Source: DATDXN01 sp035289305 (GTDB taxonomy: Bacteria > Patescibacteriota > Microgenomatia > UBA1406 > HO2-37-13b). Taken from it: 41,081 nucleotides of DNA. The notes beneath the pieces are model-generated. The model had not been told where the DNA came from and ran no database searches. It saw only the letters and a list, made by a program, of their open reading frames with translations. The position numbers were made by a program, and so were the translations under genes. Below are positions 33,073 to 39,881 of the stretch, piece after piece; positions within the stretch are counted from its first letter, which is position 1, and every line of letters begins with the position of its first letter. The stretch spans positions 1 to 41,081 of the forward strand of contig DATDXN010000011.1 of assembly GCA_035289305.1 (NCBI GenBank), read 5' to 3'.

Positions 33073-33444
33073 ATGAAGCATATTATCAGGCGACATACTA
33101 TTTCTTTTAAAAATGCGTATGCTGGTATCAAATGGGCTTTTAGTTCACAACCAAACTACACAGTACACGTTCTTTTATCGCTTCTTGCCATTGTTGGAGG
33201 TTTGTTATTCAACATTTCTTATAATGAGTGGTTGACGATACTGACGTTTATTATTCTGGGACTCACTATAGAAACGATAAATACTGCAATTGAAAGCGCG
33301 ACGGATTGTATTGACACACATACTCGAGAAGATATAAAAATCGCAAAAGATGTGGCAGCAGGTGCTATGCTTATTTTTGCAATTGGTTCGGTAGTTGTTG
33401 CGGTTATTATTTTTGTTCCCAAGTTGTTACTTATCATATCCTGA
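33073..33444 (+). CDS. dgkA: DgkA-family kinase, probable undecaprenol kinase
   Basis: A 123-aa membrane protein with an N-terminal amphipathic segment and three membrane helices (about 31-48, 53-70, 95-118). ETINTAIESATDCID (67-81) is the DgkA active-site helix, with the N-x-A-I-E core, and IKIAKDVAAGAMLI is the second signature. Gram-positive members phosphorylate undecaprenol instead of diacylglycerol. Directly before mraY, which uses undecaprenyl phosphate, that activity is the more likely one. Confidence 0.9.
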   Translation: MKHIIRRHTISFKNAYAGIKWAFSSQPNYTVHVLLSLLAIVGGLLFNISYNEWLTILTFIILGLTIETINTAIESATDCIDTHTREDIKIAKDVAAGAMLIFAIGSVVVAVIIFVPKLLLIIS

Positions 33445-33450
33445 AATTAT

Positions 33451-34488
33451 ATGGCTGTTTATTTATTCGCACTGCTTACTTCGTTCGTTTTTAGCTCTTC
33501 ACTGATTATTCCCTTCATTAACCTTCTCTATAAGCTCAAATTTCAAAGAGGAGCACAGCGGACAAAAGATGCTTTCGATAAACACACGCCTATTTTTGAC
33601 AGACTGCATGTGCATAAGGCGGGAATACCGGTGGGAGGAGGGCTTCTCCTTATTTTGACGACACTTTTTATGTTTGCTTTTTTTATCGTGGTATTTATAT
33701 TTTTCAACCAAAAAATTGTGTCAAATTATGCAGACATTCTTTCGGAAATAAAAATTATTCTTTTTACTTTTGTTTCATTTGCGTTTCTTGGTTTGTATGA
33801 CGATCTTAAAAAAATATTTTTTTGGAAAGAGGATTATTTTTTTGGTCTTCGTTTGCGGCATAAGCTTATTATTGAAGTTATTTTAGCCCTTATCATCGCC
33901 TATTGGATTTATACAGAACTGAAGATTGATATTATTAATGTTCCATTTTTAGGAGTTTTTGAGATTTCATTCTTTTATGTGTTATTTGCCGCTTTTATGA
34001 TCGTTGCTTTTGCCAATGCGGTCAATATCACTGATGGTCTTGACGGCCTGGCAACAGGGGTATTGGTGATTGCGCTTTTCGCATTTTGGGTCATTTCGCG
34101 CTCAATCGTTGATACGCCTCTTCTTCTTTTTATCGCAGTATGGGTAGGAGGGCTTATTGCATTTCTCTATTTTAATATTTTTCCCGCTCGTATTTTTTTG
34201 GGAGATACGGGAGCGCTTTCTTTTGGTGCGACGTTTGCTGTCGCAGGGCTTTTGCTTGGCAAAAATTTCACGCTTGTTATCATCGGTGGTGTATTTGTGG
34301 CAGAGATTGCGAGTTCACTTGTTCAACTCTTTGCAAAAAAGTTTTTCAAGAAGAAAATATTTCCGGTTGCGCCGCTTCATCTGTGGCTTCAGCTTCGCGG
34401 CTGGGGTGAACCCAAAATCGTCATGCGTGCATGGACAGCCTCTATAGTCTGCGCCCTCATCGGCCTCATGTTTGCGTTTATGAAGTAG
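33451..34488 (+). CDS. mraY: Phospho-MurNAc-pentapeptide transferase MraY (atypical His motif)
   Basis: A 345-aa polytopic protein with ten predicted helices that makes lipid I from UDP-MurNAc-peptide and undecaprenyl phosphate. Family motifs: HKAGIPVGGG (55-64), GLYDDLKK (114-121, Asp pair), NAVNITDGLDGLATG (189-203), FNIFPARIFLGDTGAL (241-256). The loop normally reading PIHHHFELKGW is PLHLWLQLRGW here (308-318), keeping only one of three His. Its stop is followed by a 52-base gap with a promoter for the next gene. No other MraY candidate is in the window, so I infer it is functional; a related WecA-type transferase is the alternative. Confidence 0.88.
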   Translation: MAVYLFALLTSFVFSSSLIIPFINLLYKLKFQRGAQRTKDAFDKHTPIFDRLHVHKAGIPVGGGLLLILTTLFMFAFFIVVFIFFNQKIVSNYADILSEIKIILFTFVSFAFLGLYDDLKKIFFWKEDYFFGLRLRHKLIIEVILALIIAYWIYTELKIDIINVPFLGVFEISFFYVLFAAFMIVAFANAVNITDGLDGLATGVLVIALFAFWVISRSIVDTPLLLFIAVWVGGLIAFLYFNIFPARIFLGDTGALSFGATFAVAGLLLGKNFTLVIIGGVFVAEIASSLVQLFAKKFFKKKIFPVAPLHLWLQLRGWGEPKIVMRAWTASIVCALIGLMFAFMK

Positions 34489-34502
34489 AGCAAAAAAAAC
34501 CC

Positions 34503-34531
34503 TTGCAAAGAGTTAAGGACTGTGCTATACT
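34503..34531 (+). promoter_or_regulatory. Promoter of the lectin-fold gene (TTGCAA-17-TATACT)
   Basis: TTGCAA (34503-34508) and TATACT (34526-34531) are 17 bases apart, and the -10 is extended by TG at 34521-34524 in the form TGTGCTATACT, the same 11 bases as in the tRNA-Pro promoter. Transcription would start near 34538, only about three bases before ATG 34541. Confidence 0.65.
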
Positions 34532-34540
34532 ATATACTAT

Positions 34541-35482
34541 ATGGCACTTGAGAGATGGAGAGTAGAACAACTAAAACAAAATAATACAGTAGGCGCAGAC
34601 ATAGCTCAAACACTGCTTAAACATTATGGAGATGTTTCGTTACTAAAAATACCAGAAGAAGAGCCTCCCTTTTTAAAAGTAAAAGAGCTTTTTGTCAATC
34701 GCGTTGGTGTCGAACAAAACGCGTGGAAAAATGTGCTTGGCGTCGATGTTGAAGTTCCTCCAGTTCCTTCTCTAGTAACACCTGAAGTTAATAGTAATTT
34801 GAAGCATCTTGGCTTTGGATTACGCTATATCCCTAAATTGGATTTAGGCACAGTCGACGACTTAAAGAAAAAAGATAAAGAGAGATATTTAGACGAGCTT
34901 CAGAAACGCTCTCCAGGCTGGAGAAGATACGAATCATTAAGCGATACGGAGCGGGGCGATCACTTAGTTGGAAGGAACTTAGAAGAATGGTATTGGAGAC
35001 AGATAAAAAATGGAGATATTGATCATCCACAATTACCTGGAGTTTGGGTAGCAGTAGAGAGTATGCCCAAACCATCCTATGGTGAATCATATAGGAAAAC
35101 ACCAGTCTCAGATAAAATGGGACTTTCCGATCGCTTTAATGTTAATTGGAATGATGCTCAAGCTGCTATCCAAAAAGCCAAACGAGGGATTCTTTCTGAA
35201 GCTGGACTTCCTAGCAGTTTAGATGTAAGGATGCTTGAGACTCTTGAGTGGAATTTACTGGCTAATCGTGAAGGGTGGGGTGCGACCAATACTTATGAGT
35301 GGACAAACACAGAATATCGTGCGGGTGGTGAGTCTAACCGTGTCATTGCTGGTTACTCTGGCTCTGGTGGGGCTGCTTACGTCTACTGGTATCATCCTGG
35401 CGACTCGTCTGACGACCTCGGGTTTCGTCTCGTTGTAGTTCTTGGTTCTTTTGGTTTTATCTCCATTACACCATCGGGGTGA
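34541..35482 (+). CDS. Unknown protein with C-terminal C-type-lectin/FGE-like domain; candidate DGR variable protein
   Basis: A 313-aa protein with no signal peptide or membrane segment. Residues 1-220 are polar, with a W-rich middle (RNLEEWYWRQIKNG, LPGVWVAVESMPKPSYGE). The end has LEWNLLANREGWGATNTYEW, then NRVIAGYSGSGG (266-277), AAYVYWYHPGDSSDD (278-292) and LGFRLVVVLGSFGF (293-306). This R-V-x-x-G-x-S ... P ... GFRLV pattern is that of formylglycine-enzyme-like C-type-lectin folds used as targets of diversity-generating retroelements, reported as common in CPR genomes. Adenine falls from 33 of 120 bases (35221-35340) to 11 of 120 (35341-35460), by hand count. No reverse transcriptase or template repeat is in the window. 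It separates mraY from murD and has its own promoter. Confidence 0.72.
   Translation: MALERWRVEQLKQNNTVGADIAQTLLKHYGDVSLLKIPEEEPPFLKVKELFVNRVGVEQNAWKNVLGVDVEVPPVPSLVTPEVNSNLKHLGFGLRYIPKLDLGTVDDLKKKDKERYLDELQKRSPGWRRYESLSDTERGDHLVGRNLEEWYWRQIKNGDIDHPQLPGVWVAVESMPKPSYGESYRKTPVSDKMGLSDRFNVNWNDAQAAIQKAKRGILSEAGLPSSLDVRMLETLEWNLLANREGWGATNTYEWTNTEYRAGGESNRVIAGYSGSGGAAYVYWYHPGDSSDDLGFRLVVVLGSFGFISITPSG
35330..35440 (+). other. Candidate DGR variable region (adenine-depleted gene end)
   Basis: The stretch encodes the exposed loop and last strands of the lectin-like domain. Codons are nearly all of the NNC or NNT type (for example TAC, GTC, GGC, GAC, GCT, TCT), as expected if AAC/AAT codons of a template were randomised at adenines. 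The GC-rich CTCGGGTTTCGTCTCGTT (35417-35434) is where an initiation-of-mutagenic-homing sequence would lie. Boundaries are approximate; without the template repeat this remains a prediction. Confidence 0.45.
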
Positions 35483-35510
35483 TATAAGGGTCTAACATCT
35501 ACCTTGGAGG

Positions 35511-35562
35511 CCCGCCTGCCATACGTTGCCGCGCCCGACATCGCAAGACATCGCGGGCAGGT
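35511..35562. repeat. GC-rich intergenic repeat, copy B
   Basis: It begins 29 bases after the lectin-fold gene's stop, in a 236-base gap (35483-35718). CCTGCC at 35515-35520 pairs with GGCAGG at 35557-35562, and CCCGCC/GCGGG words extend the stem. Its first 22 bases equal those of copy A at 13450 with one change; the middle differs (it carries CGACATCGCAAGACATCGCG). The rest of the gap is AT-rich (TTAATTAATTAA near 35650) and ends with the murD promoter. Confidence 0.65.
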
Positions 35563-35678
35563 ACAATATATAGGACATCTCGGGATATTTATTAGTTTTT
35601 TGCTCGTGAGACTTACTAGGAGTGCCTATACACTGTTGCACTTCAATTTATTAATTAATTAAAGTCGAAGGTTCATGG

Positions 35679-35707
35679 TTGTTCTTTGGGGAGAAAAACG
35701 ATACAAT
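35679..35707 (+). promoter_or_regulatory. Promoter before murD (TTGTTC-17-TACAAT)
   Basis: TTGTTC (35679-35684) and TACAAT (35702-35707) are 17 bases apart. The -10 matches consensus at five of six positions, the -35 at three. Start of transcription would be near 35714, about five bases before ATG 35719, again almost leaderless. Confidence 0.45.
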
Positions 35708-35718
35708 ACCTCCATAAC

Positions 35719-37050
35719 ATGATGCAAGAACAATTGGAAAAGCAATTTAAGGGTAAAAAAGCGCTTGTTGTTGGTCTGGGACTTCAGGGTGGAGGAGTCG
35801 GAATGGTTGAGTTTTTTGTGCGACTTGGCGCCACAGTAAGAGCAACTGATCTGAAGAGTGAAGATGCGTTGCAAGAGTCTGTCCAGAGGTTAAAAAAATA
35901 CTCAGCGGAGTTAACGCTCGGAGGACACAAACAAGAAGATTTTTTGTGGGCAGATGTGATTTTTAAAGGACCATCTGTGCCGTGGGATATGCCTCACATT
36001 GTGGAGGCGCAAAAAAAAGGAATTCCTGTGGAAATGGAGGCATCATTTTTTGCGACATATTGTCCTGCCCCCATCATTGGCGTGACTGGCACACGTGGCA
36101 AGTCAACTACCGCTTCCATGATTTATGAAACCCTTAAAAACGCGGGAAAAAAAACATATCTTGCTGGTAACGTCGCAGGAGTTTCAACCATTTCACTCCT
36201 TGAGTATATAACAAAAGACGATTGGGTCGTGCTTGAGCTTTCATCCTGGCAGCTTTCAGGATTTCATAGACGCACAATCAGCCCGCATATTGCAGTTTTT
36301 ACCAATTTCTATCCAGATCACCTGAATTATTATAAAAATCTCGATGAGTATTTGTATGATAAGACAGCTATTTTTTGCTTTCAAAAAGAGAGCGATACAT
36401 TGATTGCGCATGAGTCAGTGAGAAAATACATTAAAACCGCTGCAAAAGTAACCTCTTATACAAAAAATACCTATACCAACAAACTCAAGTATCTATCAGG
36501 CGATCATAACTATGAAAATGCTAGCGGGGCGCTTCTTGCTGCAGTTTCAGCAGGCATAGATCGCAAAAACGCGATTGTCACTATTTCGGATTTTCACGGA
36601 CTTCCTTTTCGTCTTCAAAAAATTGCATCAATTGACGGAGTCGATGTCTACAACGACACAACCTCCACCACTCCTATCGCCTGTGAAAAAGCAATAGATA
36701 CGCTCAAAAAGAAACGAATTATTTTATTGCTTGGTGGCAACTCAAAAAAACTTAGCCCTGACAATCTTGTCAAAAAAATTAACACGGACGTTTACAAAAT
36801 TGTCCTATTGAAGGGGACTTTTACTGATGAAATTACTCCATTTTTAGATAAAAGCAAGATAAAAGATGACACTATCTATGCGAATCTCGGACAGGCAGTA
36901 CATACGGCATTTGAAGGAATAAAACAAGGAGACGTCATTCTTTTTTCTCCTGCCGCCACATCGTTTGCTCATTTCAAAAATGAATTTCATCGAGGCGAGG
37001 AATTTAATAAAGCTGTACAAACATATGCCACGAAAAAGAAGGACGCGTGA
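35719..37050 (+). CDS. murD: UDP-N-acetylmuramoylalanine--D-glutamate ligase
   Basis: A 443-aa Mur ligase that adds D-Glu to UDP-MurNAc-L-Ala. KALVVGLGLQGGGVGMVEFF is the N-terminal Rossmann strand, FKGPSVPWDMP the UDP-MurNAc-binding segment, GVTGTRGKSTTASMI the ATP loop (near 120; more often GTNGKT), LELSSWQLSGF and FTNFYPDHLNYYKNLDEYL are MurD signatures, and DTTSTTP and LLGGNSKKL lie in the C-terminal domain. I chose ATG 35719 (ATG 35722 follows); a TTG at 35686 lies upstream of the -10 box. Its end overlaps ftsW by 26 bases. Confidence 0.92.
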   Translation: MMQEQLEKQFKGKKALVVGLGLQGGGVGMVEFFVRLGATVRATDLKSEDALQESVQRLKKYSAELTLGGHKQEDFLWADVIFKGPSVPWDMPHIVEAQKKGIPVEMEASFFATYCPAPIIGVTGTRGKSTTASMIYETLKNAGKKTYLAGNVAGVSTISLLEYITKDDWVVLELSSWQLSGFHRRTISPHIAVFTNFYPDHLNYYKNLDEYLYDKTAIFCFQKESDTLIAHESVRKYIKTAAKVTSYTKNTYTNKLKYLSGDHNYENASGALLAAVSAGIDRKNAIVTISDFHGLPFRLQKIASIDGVDVYNDTTSTTPIACEKAIDTLKKKRIILLLGGNSKKLSPDNLVKKINTDVYKIVLLKGTFTDEITPFLDKSKIKDDTIYANLGQAVHTAFEGIKQGDVILFSPAATSFAHFKNEFHRGEEFNKAVQTYATKKKDA

Positions 37051-38137
37051 ACATATTCAAAAACGCAAAAAATTTTTTTTGCCCGCTCTTTTCGTTTTAC
37101 CTATTATACTTTCACTCATCGGTCTTTTTTTTATTTTTGAGACGTCTTCTGTTTTGACTTTTAGAACATTTGGCGACAGTTTTTATTACCTGAAACTCCA
37201 ATCAATCTGGTTTGTTTTTGGCGTTCTTGTCATGATCTTTCTCTCTCAATTTGATTATCGCAGATTGTACTTTATATCCTTTCCTCTTCTTCTTGCAAGT
37301 ATTGCAAGTCTCATACTCGTGTTTTTCCCCGGCATTGGTCATAGCGCGGGAGGAGCGCGCAGATGGATTGATCTGGGGTTTGTCAATTTCCAGCCCACAG
37401 AATTTGTGAAATTCACGAGCATCCTCTATTTATCCTCATGGTTTTTGCATAAGGAGAAGGGTAGATTTTTTTCATATTTTTCACTGCTTGCAGGTATTAT
37501 TTTCCTCATTATTTTACAGCCTGATATGGGAACGGCAGTCATTGTTTTTAGCATTTTTATCATACTCTATTTCCTTTCAGGGCAGGAATTGAAATATCTT
37601 TTTTTTCTTGTTCCGTTTGCAGCGATTAGCTTTCTCGTACTTGTGAAAACGTCTCCCTACAGGCTTAAACGGTTTCTCGCATATTTCAATCCAGATGCAG
37701 ATCCGCTGGGAGCGACATACCACATCAAACAAATTCTCATTTCTCTCTCTGGAGGAGGAATTTTTGGAAGGGGTATTGCTGCTTCACGGCAAAAGTATCA
37801 ATTTTTACCCGAGGCACATACTGACTCTATTTTTGCGATTATTGGTGAAGAGTTTGGATTTTTGGGATCCGTGCTTCTGATTATAGTATATGTGTTTTTC
37901 ATCTATAAAGCTTATCAGGTGGCAACTGCCGCCAAAGATCGGTATGGGCAGCTTTTGGCTGGTGCGATTTTTTCGCTTTTTGCCCTACAAGTCGTGGTCA
38001 ATCTCGGAGGGATGGTCAATCTATTTCCGCTCACGGGTGTTCCGTTGCCGTTTATCTCATATGGCGGCTCAAGTCTTCTCGTCTTTTTTGCGCTTACTGG
38101 AGTACTCATAAGTATTGAGAGAAGATATAGGAAATAA
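37025..38137 (+). CDS. ftsW: Peptidoglycan glycosyltransferase FtsW (SEDS family)
   Basis: A 370-aa membrane protein with ten predicted helices. SEDS motifs are clear: GGARRWIDLGFVNFQPTEFV, LQPDMGTAVIVF, ISLSGGGIFGRGIAASRQKY, LPEAHTDSIFAIIGEEFGFL (with the catalytic-site Asp) and PLTGVPLPFISYGGSS. FtsW polymerises lipid II at the septum with FtsI. ATG 37025 lies within murD; the frame is open further upstream to 36965, but the lysine-rich PRKRRTREH start just before helix 1 fits better. Its stop is one base from the stop of the convergent nth. RodA is the close alternative; position favours FtsW. Confidence 0.92.
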   Translation: MPRKRRTREHIQKRKKFFLPALFVLPIILSLIGLFFIFETSSVLTFRTFGDSFYYLKLQSIWFVFGVLVMIFLSQFDYRRLYFISFPLLLASIASLILVFFPGIGHSAGGARRWIDLGFVNFQPTEFVKFTSILYLSSWFLHKEKGRFFSYFSLLAGIIFLIILQPDMGTAVIVFSIFIILYFLSGQELKYLFFLVPFAAISFLVLVKTSPYRLKRFLAYFNPDADPLGATYHIKQILISLSGGGIFGRGIAASRQKYQFLPEAHTDSIFAIIGEEFGFLGSVLLIIVYVFFIYKAYQVATAAKDRYGQLLAGAIFSLFALQVVVNLGGMVNLFPLTGVPLPFISYGGSSLLVFFALTGVLISIERRYRK

Positions 38138-38138
38138 T

Positions 38139-38798
38139 TTATTCTCTTTGAAAATGCGCAAAGGAGAAAGCAGACGGACATAATCGCGAAAGCACGCACA
38201 TATCACATCGTGGTTTTTTTGCATCACAAACGTTTCTTCCATGTTCGATGAGTAAATAGGTGAGTTTGAACCAATCTTTTTTATCAAAAATATTCATTAA
38301 GTCTTTTTCGATTTTATCAGGATTTGTCTGTTTCGTCATTCCGAGCCGAAGCGATAGCCTTTTCACATGTGTATCAACTGCAATACCCTCGACAACGCCA
38401 AACGCATTGCCCAGTACGACATTTGCTGTTTTTCTCGCAACTCCCGGGAGAGTCAAAAGCTCATCCATTGTTTGTGGAATTTTCCCTCTAAATTTTGTGA
38501 GGACAAGGTTTGCCGCAGATTTTATATTTTTTGCTTTGTTGCGATAAAATCCTGTCTGTCTGATGTCTTTTTCAAGTTCGGAAAGTGGAGTGGATGCAAA
38601 ACGCTCTATTTCATCATGTTCATTTTCTCCCTTTTTTTTATATTTGACAAAAAGTTCTCGAGTGACTCTATTGACCATTTTGTCGGTGCACTGTGCTGAT
38701 AATATGACTGCCACAAGGAGTTCCCAGTGGTTGGAGTAGGTCAACACAATTCGCGCATTGGGATATTCTCTTTTGAGGATGGTGATAACTTGCCGCAT
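38139..38798 (-). CDS. nth: Endonuclease III (DNA glycosylase/AP lyase)
   Basis: A 219-aa base-excision repair enzyme that removes oxidised pyrimidines and cuts at abasic sites. The helix-hairpin-helix LPGVARKTANVVLGNAFG has the catalytic Lys, and VDTHVKRLSLRLG the catalytic Asp. The C-terminal Cys pattern C-x6-C-x2-C-x5-C (CDAKKPRCDMCVLSRLC) binds a 4Fe-4S cluster. It is the only minus-strand gene in the dcw cluster, placed between ftsW and murG: one base from the ftsW stop and 27 bases from the murG start. I chose ATG 38798; the open frame further upstream lies inside murG. Confidence 0.94.
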   Translation of the reverse strand: MRQVITILKREYPNARIVLTYSNHWELLVAVILSAQCTDKMVNRVTRELFVKYKKKGENEHDEIERFASTPLSELEKDIRQTGFYRNKAKNIKSAANLVLTKFRGKIPQTMDELLTLPGVARKTANVVLGNAFGVVEGIAVDTHVKRLSLRLGMTKQTNPDKIEKDLMNIFDKKDWFKLTYLLIEHGRNVCDAKKPRCDMCVLSRLCPSAFSFAHFQRE

Positions 38799-38825
38799 AG
38801 GAATTAAGTATACTATAATCAAACT
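38790..38825. promoter_or_regulatory. Bidirectional promoter between nth and murG
   Basis: For murG, TTGCCG (38790-38795), an 18-base spacer and TATAAT (38814-38819) lie upstream; the -10 is exactly at -12 to -7 of ATG 38826, so murG should be leaderless. The -35 overlaps the second and third codons region of nth. For nth on the minus strand, TATACT (38812-38807) or TATAGT (38817-38812) overlaps or adjoins the murG -10, giving a leader of about two to seven bases. The two promoters cannot easily be occupied at once. Confidence 0.6.
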
Positions 38826-39881
38826 ATGAAAATTCTTATAACAGGGGGGCATGTGACGCCTGCTGCGGCAGCTATTGAGGAGCTCCAGAAGCGAGGCGCT
38901 GTTGAGATAGTCTTTGTGGGTAGAGGTCATACTTACGAATACCGCCTCATCACGGATAAATACCACCTTCCTTTTTTTCATCTAGACGCAGGTCGTTTGT
39001 CTCGCTATATTTCAATAAGAAGTTTCATGAACATTCTCAAAATTCCAAAGGGCTTTTTTGAAGCCTACCGGTTAGTTTCCACACTCAAATGTGACGCAGT
39101 ACTTTCATTTGGCGGCTACATCGCTCTTCCCATTGCTTTTGCTGCTTTTTTGCGAGGGATTCCTGTATATACGCACGAGCAAACACTTATTCCTGGCTTA
39201 GCTAATAGGATTATCGCACAATTTGCCAAAAAAGTCTTTATCTCTTTCCCCGAAACAAAAAAAGTTTTTGATCAAAAAAAAACAATTCTGACAGGTAATC
39301 CGATAAGACCTGCTGTTTTTGAAGTGAAGAAAGCTCTTTTTGCGAAAACAAAGCCGGTTTTATACATAGCAGGAGGTTCGCTTGGGTCACATACAGTTAA
39401 TAGTTATATAGAACAACTACTTCCTCGACTCCTTAAGAAATTTATCGTCGTGCATCAGACCGGAAATGAGCCTCCATGGAGGGATTTTGATCGTCTGTCC
39501 AATCTCAAATACCCTGATTATTATGTGTTTTCCCACATTTTTGATGAGGATATTGGTTTTGTTTACGCGATGTCTGACGCATATATTGGCCGATCTGGGG
39601 TAAATACGATTTTTGAATTGATAGCTCTTAAAAAGCCGTCGATTCTTATTCCTCTTGCACTTTCAGCTTCAGGAGAGCAGGAGGCGCATGCACGATTTCT
39701 CAAAAAACACGGTGTTTGCGAACTATTCTCCCAAAAGGAAAAGGTAGATGTATTATATCAGTTAATCGAAGCGGTATTTTCTCGCAAAGAGATATATATA
39801 CACAATTTTCGCACCCTCGCGCGTTATTATATACCAAATGCAGCTTACCAGATTGCCCATGAGATTTTTTCGACACTTTAA
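38826..39881 (+). CDS. murG: MurG lipid II synthase (UDP-GlcNAc transferase)
   Basis: A 351-aa GT28 enzyme that adds GlcNAc to lipid I. KILITGGHVTPAAAAIEEL is the N-lobe glycine loop (TGGH-x-x-P), SFGGYIALPIAFAAF and THEQTLIPGLANRI match family blocks, LTGNPIRPAV and IAGGSLGSHTVN begin the donor lobe, and GRSGVNTIFELIALKKPSIL with the following ...SGEQEAHARFL binds UDP-GlcNAc. It acts at the inner face of the membrane. It is the first gene of the last operon in the window and overlaps ftsQ. Confidence 0.95.
   Translation: MKILITGGHVTPAAAAIEELQKRGAVEIVFVGRGHTYEYRLITDKYHLPFFHLDAGRLSRYISIRSFMNILKIPKGFFEAYRLVSTLKCDAVLSFGGYIALPIAFAAFLRGIPVYTHEQTLIPGLANRIIAQFAKKVFISFPETKKVFDQKKTILTGNPIRPAVFEVKKALFAKTKPVLYIAGGSLGSHTVNSYIEQLLPRLLKKFIVVHQTGNEPPWRDFDRLSNLKYPDYYVFSHIFDEDIGFVYAMSDAYIGRSGVNTIFELIALKKPSILIPLALSASGEQEAHARFLKKHGVCELFSQKEKVDVLYQLIEAVFSRKEIYIHNFRTLARYYIPNAAYQIAHEIFSTL

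Noticed and set aside
35483..35718. Template repeat of a DGR downstream of the lectin-fold gene
   Set aside because: I compared the gap by eye with the gene's last 110 bases and found no near-copy; the gap holds the GC-rich element, AT-rich DNA and the murD promoter only.
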